Source: Erpobdella octoculata
Lineage: Eukaryota > Annelida > Clitellata > Hirudinida > Erpobdellidae
Reading direction: 5' to 3'
Length of the DNA stretch: 64,000 nt
Assembly (NCBI GenBank): GCA_963978895.1
Contig: OZ022238.1
Location: 16,485,892 to 16,549,891, forward strand
Both the position numbers and the translations under genes were made by a program. Below are positions 12,168-22,530 of the stretch, in pieces (position 1 is the first letter of the stretch; every line of letters starts with the position of its first letter). The notes under the pieces are model-generated. The model saw nothing but the letters and a program-made list of their open reading frames with translations. It was not told the DNA's origin and did not search any database.

Positions 12168-12545
12168 CAAGGACCAGAGTTGTCCATGGGTCGAATTTTG
12201 AGGACCCGATCCACCAAAAATCTGACCCGACCCGATTCATTTTTCATTTTAATTTTGTGACCCAACCCAACCCACGTGTTTTGGACCCGACCCACTCGAA
12301 TAAGACCTGACATGACCCGACCTGACCCAACTTTTTTTAATTGGTTTTAGACGCGGCAGATTTGCACACGCGCTACTAAATACTTGTTTATAACTTGTAT
12401 ATCTATTATTGTTTATAAAAGAAAGTTTTTATATGTTTTTTAGCTTTACATGACTTGACTTGGCCCAACTTGACCCGACCCAATTTGACTCGGCCCGACC
12501 CGGCCCGGCCTTTTTTATTCCGGACGGGCAAAGCCAACGTTCAGT
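12168..12545. repeat. ACCCGA-rich repeat block
   Basis: Many diverged copies of GACCCGACCC / GACCCAACCC, densest at 12200-12330 and 12455-12510, bracketing a unique AT-rich core. The architecture (short reiterated motif at both ends, unique core) matches the elements at 17750, 34727 and 49768. Ends are too diverged here to fix a target duplication. Confidence 0.6.
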
Positions 12546-12764
12546 GGCTGTGGTTCTTTACTAGGCCTATAAATTGAGTAAATTGATAAACTCAGATTGT
12601 GTATTTGATGAACTTCAGAGTAATACATAATGTTTGTCTGCGACAGTCTCAGACAGACTGTGTCCGAGTTAATTTAGTAGAGTGCAAAGTTTTGCATTCT
12701 GAGATTGTTTCTCTTTACAAATTCATTTCAGATTTTTTTCAAGTTTATGAACCTATAGTTAATT

Positions 12765-13768
12765 TTTTATGACAATGATGAACGGCAACATAGTTTAGCT
12801 TTTCCTAAGTCATTGTAGATCTGAGATATGGTTTTAGACGTCTTAGGCCTGAAAAACTTCTTTCTGATGTGCAGGTAGTCACTGGAAATGTCAGACAAAG
12901 GCTGAGTAGAAGACAAATTTTTGAGAACATTTCCTGCCTGGTTTTATTTTGCATAAGTTTGATCACATTCTGAATATTTTCCAGTTTTCTAGTATGTCCA
13001 TGATGTTGATTACTTGATGATTGCTCCTGGTCATGTGAAATTATATCTCGTAGCATTTCCAAGTAAAGAATGAGACGTGGTTCGTTAATGTCTGTGTCAA
13101 AATATTCAACCAGTTTTGAGACGGCAATATTTTTTGGAGGTGATGAGACTTTCAAGGAGTTCAATATGACTTGTTCAATATCTTGATCTTGAGCCAATGC
13201 AAATTTTTGTGATTCAAACCGGTTTTGTAAACAGGTCATTGCAGCATCAAATGCTGCATACTATATTCTTTTGTAATAAAGTTTTGGATCAAACATGTGG
13301 CAATGATCCATCATCTAGTCTTTTTGAAGGACGTCTTGCCTTTGGCACTTTTGGCTCTTCAACATGTAAATCTTTGGCTTGTTTGTTGACGTCATCCCCG
13401 AAACTATCAAACTGTGATTCAGTTCGTTGTTGTGTCCAAGTGATTAGCAAATCATCAATCCGATTTTTAGCTTCAGCCAATGACAATTTTAAAGACTGTA
13501 AAGCCACTGTTTCACTTGTTGTAAAAACTATCTTGGTTAACTTCATTGCAAAATAGACATCAAATGCTTCCAGACTGCGAAGAAACCCACTGCATTTAGC
13601 TCGAATATCTCCAGTTGATTCAGCTGATATTTCATCAAAAAATAAAAGTAATGTTTCATAATTTTCAACAACAGACTTGACACTTGAAGCTCTCAAAATC
13701 CATCGTGTTGGACAAACAGGTCGAAGTGACGTTGACGTTGAGTCATCAGATTCAAACTTTGAAACCAT
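12765..13768 (-). pseudogene. Dead hAT-family transposase fragment (hATC domain)
   Basis: 13768-13289 (-) encodes CPTRWILRASSV and following helical sequence typical of the C-terminal half of ZMYM1-like hAT transposases. 13239-12805 (-) continues in another frame and ends in the dimerisation domain, with CTSERSFSGLRRLKPYLRST. The change of frame lies near 13285-13300: residues YYKR and YAAFDAAM bridge it in the second frame. An in-frame TAG at 12805-12807 interrupts the hATC domain, which continues for about 12 more residues (EKLNYVAVHH). No N-terminal zinc finger or catalytic N-terminal half is seen. One frameshift plus one nonsense codon show it is inactive. Confidence 0.85.
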
Positions 13769-15041
13769 ACTGTACGGCTTTGTTAAGCATCAATGTATGC
13801 AGCTTGCCCTATCAATAGTATAAATCAATGATACAAATCTTTTTGGCTTTTGAAATAAAATCAGGTATTGTATTTTGTAGCTTCATAGTTGAGTCATTCA
13901 AAAAGAAAGAGAAAAAGAAATAAATTAAAGTAATGCATTACTAAGAAAAGTGAATATAAAGTTGGAAATTAGAATGGATAGAAGGTATGTTTGAAAACAA
14001 TCATAAAGTTGGAAATTAGAATGAATAGAAGGTAGGTTTGAAAACAGCCATGCACGATTTGTTTGGTCAAAAGCTAAATATTAATTTAGCATTTTTATCA
14101 TATTTGTATTATTTGCAAATTATTGGGGGGCTCATCTTTATAACGGGCCTTTCGCGTCCAAGATTGGGGAGCCCGAGCCCATCGGGCCCAATGGAGTCGG
14201 CGCCTATGTGTATATCTTTTAGCTTGAATAAGAAACCGGAACTCCAATCGACAAAAAGCTGAATCTCAAGCCAAAAGTACTTTTATTTTTTTCAGTTTTA
14301 TTTTCTTTCTTCGCTTAGCTCAGCTAGTTTAGTCTTATCTTTATTTTAAGCGATCTTCACCTATCCATTTTTAAGGCTGCCGATGAAATAATTTTGAAAA
14401 CTACTGGTTGTTGCAAAAACGTTCATTGGTGTAATCCAAGTATTTGAAGTGTTAATAAAAATTAATAATGCTTTTTTACAGCAATATAATTTATTAAAAA
14501 AACTCTACAAAACATTTGATGCAATAATCAAGTATAGAGATTCTAGGCCTGTAAAAATGGACCGGGCCCAAATTAGCACTGACGGGTCTGAAATTCTGGC
14601 ATATGAAACAAGCCGAGTCAAATTGCCAACGAGTATTACTCTAGTGATGATCATTCAGTTAGAAATATCTTTCCAAGATCTTTAAATATATCTGCGACAC
14701 TACAAGTAATTAAGTGAAATTTGACATAATTAAATATATTGAATTTCTGTTGGATAAAATTAATAAGCATTTAAAAAAACTCACTTTATATAGGCAACGT
14801 CTACAGAAATTACTTTTTGTTACTTTTAAAAGGTTCTGCGTTGTCGCGTGCATTCGCGCATCGTGCATTGATGCATCGTGCACTGGCGCGCTGGCCTATT
14901 TATAGCAAGAAGTTTCTCTATGTTCAATTATAGAAAAGTCCTAAGATTGGGGAAAAAACGTTACATGGTTTCTGAAAAAATTGTCTTGAAATATTTTAAT
15001 TAATAAAATAAAAAAAATGCTTTCCTGTTCTGTCGTGAAAG
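13769..15041. other. Intergenic with tandem duplication and a hAT-like end
   Basis: 13958-14048 holds a 45-bp unit twice (ATAAAGTTGGAAATTAGAAT...). Near 14127-14208 the minus strand reads TAGGCGCCGACTCCATTGGG and leads into a run of Cs, a typical hAT terminus; it may be the 5' end of the dead transposon at 12.8-13.8 kb. No gene was recognised up to the channel start. Confidence 0.5.
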
Positions 15042-16571
15042 ATGAACCATGTTAAAGAAGAGTTCTGGAGATTCGGAGAAACCACATCAATTCGTGGAGT
15101 TCCAAAAATTTTCAAAAGCAAAGATCCTTTTCTAAGAATGTTATGGCTGTTTTTTGTTATTGTCTGCGGTTCAATCCTTTTATTTCTGCTCGTTACACTG
15201 TTCAGTAAATTTTTTCAGTGGCCATATACAACGCAGTTCGGTGAAGATCCTGATGGAATAAATCTTTTCCCCGACGTAACGATCTGCAGTTTGAACGAAT
15301 TCGCTTACGGTTCTGGAGGGCTCGTATCATTCGAAGAATTTATTGACATTGTGAAAGACTTAAAAGAACAAGTTGAAGAACTAAACAGGTCTTCTCAATA
15401 TAAGGAAAAATACATGGCAATGTTTGATGTTATCAACACAGCACCTGGATATATAGTGAGCCTACCAAAAAATTTTTACGCGTCAAAAGACTGTCCCATG
15501 TTTATTGCCAATTGCATGCTTTATTCTGATGATTGGATTTTTACGAATTATTGCTCAGACAGTTTCAGAGAAATATGGCATCCCGAATATTATTTATGTT
15601 CTACGATCAAAATTAGCGAGCTTGGTAGTGACAGGATTGGAGGTTTGACGCTTGTCTTAAACATCGGACCACCGGTAAAAGAATTAGTTCCCTTCAAACC
15701 TTCTTTAACTTCAACTGACGCTGATGGGGTCAGAATAGCTATCCACCCACCCGGGACTTTGCCGGATTTCAAGCGTGGAGTCACAGTTGGACCTGGAACA
15801 GAAAATCTGATTAAGGTAGCGCAAACAAATGTTGAACGACTGGACAAGCCATATAATCAGTTTGGTTGCAAAAAGCGGAAACCAACCAGTGATGACGAGA
15901 TGGACATATATCCAAAAGGTCTTTGTGTTGAATTTTGCAAGCAGCATGAAATTTACAGTAGCTGTTCGTGCGTCGTTCATTGGTATGCGATACCGAAGAG
16001 TCTAGCTCATGCATCCATCTGTGGCAATTTGACGGAATCTATAATTAACGGAAGCACTTGGTCTTACATAGAAGCATCACTTTGTGTCAATTTGGTAACA
16101 TCTAACAACAAAGTATGCGAAGACAAGTGCTTGTTTCCTTGTCTTGAAATAGAGTACAGCGTCAGTACTGCATCTGCATCATGGCCGCCACCTTCGATGC
16201 AACTCGATATTTATCAAGATTTTTTAGAAAATTGCGTTGATTTATTTCCAGATGTAAAAAATCGATATGCTTCATACGATTATATGAGCAAGATTTTGGA
16301 AAACAAAACTACAAAAAACACAAAAGTGCTGAAATACACAATGGCTGACTTAACTCAAATACAAGAATCAATGATGTTAGTAAAGATTGTTATGGAAATT
16401 GACTACCCGTACACCACGATCAACAAACCTTTATATTCCTGGGATGTTATGGTGAGCCTTGTAGGTGGTATGCTCAGTCTCTGGCTGGGAATCAATGCCA
16501 TGACTGTTGCTGAATTGCTCGAAATGCTTTATTTAATATTAAAAACACTTTTTAAAATCAATAAAAAATAA
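15042..16571 (+). CDS. DEG/ENaC sodium channel subunit, FMRFamide-channel-like, copy 1
   Basis: Single open frame of 509 codons. DEG/ENaC proteins are trimeric, amiloride-sensitive cation channels with two membrane segments, gated by peptides, protons or force. The N-terminus has FGETTSIRGVP, the family HG motif with Arg in place of His, as in molluscan FMRFamide-gated channels. TM1 is at about residues 31-56 (LWLFFVIVCGSILLFLLVTL), then FPDVTICSLN after it. The large extracellular domain ends in a cysteine-rich region (GLCVEFC, SSCSCVVHWYAIP, VCEDKCLFPC). TM2 at 463-500 has GGMLSLWLGINAMT; the usual G-x-S selectivity triplet reads G483-I-N485. Length is normal for the family. The stop overlaps an AATAAA. 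No intron is needed. A paralog in the same orientation lies at 40119. Confidence 0.92.
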   Translation: MNHVKEEFWRFGETTSIRGVPKIFKSKDPFLRMLWLFFVIVCGSILLFLLVTLFSKFFQWPYTTQFGEDPDGINLFPDVTICSLNEFAYGSGGLVSFEEFIDIVKDLKEQVEELNRSSQYKEKYMAMFDVINTAPGYIVSLPKNFYASKDCPMFIANCMLYSDDWIFTNYCSDSFREIWHPEYYLCSTIKISELGSDRIGGLTLVLNIGPPVKELVPFKPSLTSTDADGVRIAIHPPGTLPDFKRGVTVGPGTENLIKVAQTNVERLDKPYNQFGCKKRKPTSDDEMDIYPKGLCVEFCKQHEIYSSCSCVVHWYAIPKSLAHASICGNLTESIINGSTWSYIEASLCVNLVTSNNKVCEDKCLFPCLEIEYSVSTASASWPPPSMQLDIYQDFLENCVDLFPDVKNRYASYDYMSKILENKTTKNTKVLKYTMADLTQIQESMMLVKIVMEIDYPYTTINKPLYSWDVMVSLVGGMLSLWLGINAMTVAELLEMLYLILKTLFKINKK

Positions 16572-17368
16572 TATTTTTGATACCATTTCGGTTTTCCCGG
16601 TTGATATTAATAATTAGTTTTTTCAGTATTTTAATAAATAACTGTTTTAATACATGCACAGCTAAATTCTTTTAAAATTGTCAACAAATTCAACATGCGC
16701 TACGCATATTCACTTGCAGCTTTATTATACAGCATGAATTTAATTCTGTGATCAGACCAACAGTCTTTTTTACTGCATCGTTAGTATAAGCAATTTACTC
16801 TTTCTATTGCGATTGATCGTGGTAACGAAAATAGATTGGCATCTCATTTCAATAACATTGTTTATCATTTTTGTCAACAATTTTTAAAATGTTGAATTTT
16901 ATTATGTAGCTAATCCATAGTTGGAAATAATAAAAAAAAATATTGAGAATTGATTTCACTGTTCACTCGATTTGTAAGTTTAGGAATAAAAACAATTCGG
17001 CAATTCAAATTTATATCGTGAGAAAAGCACAGCTGTAACAAATCGATTTTGTTTTATTTTAAAAATTTTATAAACCACAACTTCGCAGTGATCAATAATA
17101 GTCTTTTCAGGTATAAAATGTTTAAAGCAAAAATACAGGTGAAACCGTAAAACACAGAAAGACCCACGCAGCAATTCATTTCTCTGGAGTGATTTTGACT
17201 CCATTCATTTTAGAGTACTTATTTACTACACCTTACTACAACTGGAGGGCTGGATTTAAGAGCTATGTGCTCCTGGGCCGTGCCATGCATTGGGCCCTCT
17301 TTCCATTGATGACATTGCAAGTTCAATAATAAAAATAAATAAAAATAAAAGCTATAATAAAAATAAAT
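16572..17368. other. Intergenic, nothing recognised
   Basis: About 800 AT-rich bases downstream of the channel gene. Stretches around 16980-17160 (for example GCAAAAATACAGGTGA) recur near 45660-45850, suggesting a dispersed repeat copy at both places. No coding region seen. Confidence 0.45.
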
Positions 17369-17622
17369 TAAAAAACTTATTTAAAAACTAGTCTTTTTAT
17401 GCAATAAAAAGTAGAAAATAAAATCGTACGTCAAATTGATCATCTTGCTGTTTGCCATGATAAGACTAGGGTGCTCAGTTTAAATTTTATGAACAGATCT
17501 GTATAACTTAGCGAGCACCCTAGTCTTATCATGGCAAACAACAAGATGATCAATTTGACGTAAGATTTTATTTTCTACTTTTTAGTTCATAATAAGACTA
17601 GTTTTTAGAAAGTTTTTTAATT
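17369..17622. repeat. Near-perfect long hairpin (inverted repeat)
   Basis: The core arms 17432-17476 and 17513-17558 match over about 46 bases with a single mismatch. Matching continues more weakly outward to about 17375 and 17622 (arms of roughly 100 bases) around a 36-base loop. Such a structure may be a foldback-type MITE or a hairpin RNA source. No open frame. Confidence 0.85.
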
Positions 17623-17710
17623 ATTTTTATTTTCTACTTTTTAGTCTTCACACTTTTTTAATAATCTTCACAATTATCCGACACTCACTATAAATCGAAA
17701 ATATTTAACT

Positions 17711-17749
<39 letters not shown>

Positions 17750-17752
<3 letters not shown>

Positions 17753-18946
17753 GGATGTCACGGGTACCCGAACCCGAGTTCGGTACTACCCGGTCTTTTT
17801 CTGATACCCGAACCCGAACTCGAACCCGAAAGTGTGAAAATTTGATACCCGAACCCGAACCCGAAAATGAGAAAACTTGATACCCGAACCCGAACTCAAA
17901 CCCGAAAATGTGAAAACTTGATACCCGAACCCGAACCCGAAAATTCATAAGCCTAATACCCGAACTCGGAGTTGTGAACAAATAAATAAATTTTTTTAGT
18001 AAATAAATATTTATTCCAGTTTTAAAAATAGCAACACAAACAGAGTTTTCATAACTTTTCTAGTTTATTAAAAATGAAATAGTATTAGGAACCGATTTAT
18101 TAGTGATTGTGTAAGCTAGACCACTAATCCGTTTGATTATCAGGCGGACCGAGCCGCGAACGAACTAAAATAATTAAGCCTCCTTCGGTCGAAGAAATCG
18201 CGGATAGCCATGACTCTAAACTTTTTACTTCAGTTATATAACCTTTTGTTATAAAGATAATCTTGCATAATCCTAAACTTTAACTGGCAAAGTCTATAAA
18301 TGATCTATGCGTCACAGTCATTTTATTGGCAAATGTGTAAGCTAGAACACTAATCCGCCTGATTACCCGACCGGACCGAGCCGCGAAAAAAATTAATAAA
18401 TTAGAATAATTTAAGAGGTAACGTATTATACTAATCGCAAGCCATACAAGTTTTGTATTATCACCTTTGCGTAACAAATAACACAAATAGGTCATTTTAT
18501 TGGTGAGTGTGAAAGCTAGACCACTAATCCGCCTGATTATCTGGCCGGACCGAGCCGCGATCGAAATAAAACAATTAAGCCTCCTTCGGCCAAAGAAATC
18601 ACATTATTTGGAAAGCTAAAAAAATAACTTGTTAGAATTTATTCAATACGTGTAATGTCCAATGGATGAATTGATCGCTCTCGTTTGCATATGTATATAC
18701 ACTAGGTAAATTTAAAATCAATCCAGGAATTTGAAATCATAAGCCAGTACCCGAACCCGGTTTTTAGAAAACTACAAACCCGAACCCGAAAACCTGAGTT
18801 TCACAAACCCGAACCCGAACCCGAAAACTCGAGTTTTACAAACCCGAACCCGAAAACTCTAGTTTCACACCCCGAACCCGAAAACTCTAGTTTCACAAAC
18901 CCGAACCCGAACCCGAAAACTCCAAAAAGTACTACCCGTAACTTCC

Positions 18947-18949
<3 letters not shown>
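17750..18949. mobile_element. hAT-like non-autonomous element with CCCGAA arrays
   Basis: Left end TAGGGATGTCACGGGTA and right end, reversed, TAGGGAAGTTACGGGTA form terminal inverted repeats that fit the hAT end consensus YARNG. Both sides lie in TA microsatellite, so an 8-base TATATATA target duplication is possible but cannot be told from the microsatellite. Next to each end are arrays of ACCCGAACCCGAA with interspersed TTTCACA or TGAAAAC blocks (17765-17965 and 18745-18930). The core holds three diverged copies, near 18095, 18315 and 18495, of a unit with CTAATCCGCCTGATTA and GGACCGAGCCGCGA. No transposase. Confidence 0.7.
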
Positions 18950-18984
<35 letters not shown>

Positions 18985-18996
18985 AGCGGGGTACCC

Positions 18997-19043
<47 letters not shown>

Positions 19044-19135
19044 CATATATATATATATATACTAGCGGGGTACCCGGTATATATATATATAATACATATA
19101 TATAATATAAATCTATATATATATATATACCCTTG
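18950..19135. repeat. (TA)n tracts with AGCGGGGTACCCGG inserts
   Basis: TA microsatellite interrupted twice by AGCGGGGTACCCGGTATATA (about 18984 and 19064), the same end motif as the inverted element at 4017-4997. Open frames here are microsatellite artefacts. Confidence 0.85.
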
Positions 19136-19639
19136 GACAACAGACAGTCCGATTAAACGAGTAAACTCACAAAGCAAGTTAATATAAGACTAGTAAAAAT
19201 TTAACTTAACAGACATTCAAATAAATTTGACTCGCAAATGCGTACAGAACCATTGCTGTACAAAATTCACTCGTCATTTGCGCCATTTGCGAAAAAACCG
19301 TTCTCCTTTGCAGTTGGTCAGAAATAATTTCACAACTATCAAAAATTTAGGAATGTGTTGTGCAATTCTTCAATTTCATACTTTCCTTTCAAATAAACAT
19401 CTCATTTACAGTTTTCCAGTTAAAAAAATTTCCATTGTTGTTGAATTTAGCGTATGCGGTTACCAAAGATAGTAGATATTGGATAATATGAAAAAATGAG
19501 TATGTATGCTAAGTAACAAAAAAATATATATAGAACGAATATATAGAACGAAACGTCGATTTATAAAAAAACTCATATCTATCAAAACTAAACAGTTTTT
19601 TTTATATTTGCAATTAAATTAATAAATAGTCTGTTTGGC

Positions 19640-19806
19640 TGTGTCTTAGTGGCCGATCGCGGAAAAGCGACCGGGATCAGGAAAGCAACCGGGAGCGGAA
19701 AAGCGACCGGGAGCGGAAGAGCAAGTGGGGAAGGAAACGGGATCGAGAGACAAATATTAGAAAACCTCTAAACAATTCCGGGAAACACCGGGTACCCCGC
19801 TAGTAA
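19640..19806 (+). repeat. Truncated copy of the 18-bp-array element
   Basis: GGAAAAGCGACCGGGAGCGG-type units (four, diverged), then GAGAGACAAATATTAGAAAA and the terminal CCGGGTACCCCGCTAGTA. This is the right arm of the element described at 4017-4997 without its left arm. Confidence 0.8.
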
Positions 19807-19876
19807 AATAAATAAATAATTGGTTATCTTTTACTTTAGCGGCTGGAGCCGATTTTTTCAATGAAATAATCCTATT

Positions 19877-19922
19877 TTAACCCTAACCCTAATCCTAACC
19901 CAGAACCTTATCCTAACCCTGG
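19877..19922. repeat. Degenerate interstitial telomere-like repeat
   Basis: About 46 bases of TAACCCTAACCCTAATCCTA and variants, i.e. the C-rich strand of the metazoan TTAGGG telomere repeat. Only two or three units are perfect. Confidence 0.6.
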
Positions 19923-20985
19923 TTAGCTAATTATAGCCGAATCTTTCACATATCCGCCGTTAAAGTGAAAGATTACCTAAATAATGATTATTATTTAAAT
20001 ATTTATGTTTATAATTTGTTCAAAAAAAAATTCAATCATGTTCGTATAATTGTCATTTTATCGATTCCTGTCTGGGATGGAAATTTTTTTAATTACCTCG
20101 CGGGTAGCCCCTTCCAATTAGCGCCAGTGTTTTTTTTATAAATTGGCCTGCGACACAAAAAACGTGTCTATGATTTTCTAGATATCCTTTATATTGTCCT
20201 TACAATACCTAAAAAATCTAACTCTCGTCTCGTTTTATATTTTAAAAAATAAACTTAATAAACAAAAATCATTACTGTTTGATTATATGTGTAGCTATTT
20301 ACAGCATAATACTCCTAGAAACCTTCAAAAAAATGATTTTCCGGAATTAGATAATTTTGGAGAAGACGAGAGAGCAGGCTCATTGCAAATTTCAGAGAGC
20401 CAGAAAGTCAAGATAGTTATTGTAATATTCCTTGTTATCCGAATTTTTTGGCACGTCACTGCAACTGTTACTCGGTACCCTAGTCAAATTGATAGGTCTA
20501 TCCGTTTGCATCACGCAATTGGTAAATCCCGTGGTTTTGTTTTGCCACGAAAGGGGATGGGGTCCGGACCCCAGGACCCCCTGTATCCACCCTCCCAAAA
20601 AAACGATGGAAATTGTCGAGTAATACAAATAAGGATTAGGTTTCTTTGATTTTCAATGACCATGCATGAGCTATTCACATTTGTCATAATTTTCTAATGT
20701 GAATTTTTCACGTTCAGCGAATAAACTGTCTACACGTTTCCTAGAAAAAAGACATTTATTGTTTACCTACTCAGCTTAACAAAACCTGTCCCAGATCTGA
20801 AAGTTATGCTCTGAGTTATTACTTATTATTATTTTTATTATTGCCTATTATTTATTAAAGTAATTTTCAGCGGTAATTAAATAGACTCAATTGAATTTTT
20901 CACGTTTCTAAACTACTTTCTACCAATACTTTTTAAAATAACTAAACTTTATAGTTATAAAAATTTCAGAAACGTTTTCAGTAGG
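19923..20985. other. Intergenic upstream of lectin gene A
   Basis: No gene was recognised. 20600-20760 is similar to 33335-33480 (ATGGAAATTGTCGAGTAATA..., GCATGAGCTATTCACATTTG-like), so a duplicated or dispersed segment lies both before gene A and after gene B. Around 20555-20600 a GGGGTCCGGACCCCAGGACC palindrome is seen. Confidence 0.5.
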
Positions 20986-20993
20986 TATATAAG
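20986..20993 (+). promoter_or_regulatory. Candidate TATA box of lectin gene A
   Basis: TATATAAG sits 71-78 bases upstream of the gene A start codon, a plausible core promoter distance for a short 5' UTR. In AT-rich DNA this alone is weak; the near-identical TATATAAG in front of the secreted-protein gene (8195-8202, minus) adds some support. Confidence 0.4.
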
Positions 20994-21063
20994 AAAGCCC
21001 CTGCCAAATGTTTACGTTATGCTAGATGCCAAAAACCTTAGTAATTAGTGAAGATATAAAAAA

Positions 21064-22530
21064 ATGAAATTCGATAAAAGAGAGTTTTCAATGATAATTT
21101 GGATATTTTTGTTTTTATTAACATCACCAGGTAAGCAAGACGTTTTAGCTAAAAAAAATAATTATTATTAGGAAACAATAATTTTTAATTTGTTAGGACA
21201 AGGGAACACCAATGTTTTATTGAGAAAACCAGCAACACAGAGTAGTACATTGTGGTCCTATGGTGCTAGTTTGGCGGTTGATGGAAATTATGATCCACTT
21301 CTTGAACATGGGAGTTGTGCACATATATATGACGGAGCTTCGCAAGGAAACTGGTTTGCCGTGGACATGCAGAACAAATACTCAATCAATTACGTGGACG
21401 TTTGGTGTAGAGATAGCTTTGGTGAGGAAAATCTTGTCAAATTAAACTTTTCTACAATAATTAAATTTTACCTTAGCATTTTAAAAATTTAAAACATTTT
21501 ATTTTTGTTCAGGTGAAAGATTTGATTATTTTATAATTGGACTCACCAATCAAAATTATTTTTCAAGTGGCTCCAATATCATCAGAGGCAGTTATCCATT
21601 GTGTGGTCAGTATCCAAGCAAAGCACAACCAAGTGCTCGTCACAGAGTATACTGTGATACTGGCATTCCTGCTTACAGATATCTTATTGCTCAACAACCT
21701 TATAATGGACCAGGGTGTTTTACTATTTGTGAAATTGAAGCTTTTCCTGTTCAAGGTTTTAAAATTTGATGATCTATATACATTAAAATAAATGTAGGTT
21801 TATGTGTATTTATTTTTGACTTTATCCTATAAACTAAGTCTGGTTATAACGAGATTATTTATCTCATACCAAATGTGGTAAAATAGGAAGGCGAAATAGA
21901 AAGAGAAAGAAAAATAAGAGAGAGAGAGAGGAAGAGAGAGAAAGAGGTGAAAATAAAATTGCAACCTTGTTAAAAATTATATCCGTTTAGTAACATTAGA
22001 AGTTTCCCAGACATTTTTCATTCGTGTTTTTTTTATTACAAGTCGATTACCAGCGATACAAAATTTTACGACAAAACCACACAGCTCAATAAATCTTGTA
22101 TCATTTTACATTTACAACTGTTACACATGTAATACAGAACAAAAATAAATAAATTAAAATAATTGCTTTACTTACGTGTTTAGTGTTATTAATTATAACA
22201 TAATGTTACTTTTGTCATTTATAAAAAAAATTAAGTTGTGATAGTTTTGTTTGTTAGTTTTTCATAAAATGTGTTTTTTCAGATACTATTTGGAAAATAA
22301 AACAAAACAACAAACTGGACAACAACACAATTGTTGCAACAAAATGTCGAAGTGAACAAGAATGTATTACCAAATGTTTTCTTCTTCTTCAATGTCGATC
22401 TGTCAGTGTTGAGAAAATAAATTCAAGAAGTAAAACTTGCATCCTCCACGATGCTCCATCAGCATATGTTAATCAATCGGTACTTGTTAATGATGCAAAC
22501 TGGAATGTTTGGTTGAAGGTCTACATCTAA
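21064..22530 (+). CDS. Secreted F-type lectin + PAN domain protein, gene A
   Basis: Four exons: 21064-21130, 21197-21421, 21513-21755, 22283-22530; all introns are phase 1 with GT-AG borders; 783 nt, 260 residues plus TAA. Exon 1 is a signal peptide (hydrophobic IIWIFLFLLTSP). Exons 2 and 3 encode an F-type lectin (fucolectin) domain: NVLLRKPATQSS, LAVDGNYDP, GSCAHIYD, GNWFAVDM, YVDVW, then RFDYFIIGLTNQ, RVYCDTG and CEIEAF at the end. Exon 4 is a PAN/apple-like domain with CRSEQECITKCFLLLQC and CILHDAPSAY. F-type lectins bind fucosylated glycans, often in innate recognition. Here the canonical R-x-D-x4-R sugar motif is altered (CRDSFGERF), so ligand choice may differ. Gene B has the same exon plan. 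Confidence 0.85.

Noticed and set aside
13197..13556. Plus-strand 119-codon frame
   Set aside because: Antisense shadow of the hAT transposase pseudogene.
20194..20649. 151-codon plus-strand frame
   Set aside because: No recognisable domain; part overlaps the segment repeated at 33335, and composition is that of non-coding AT-rich DNA.
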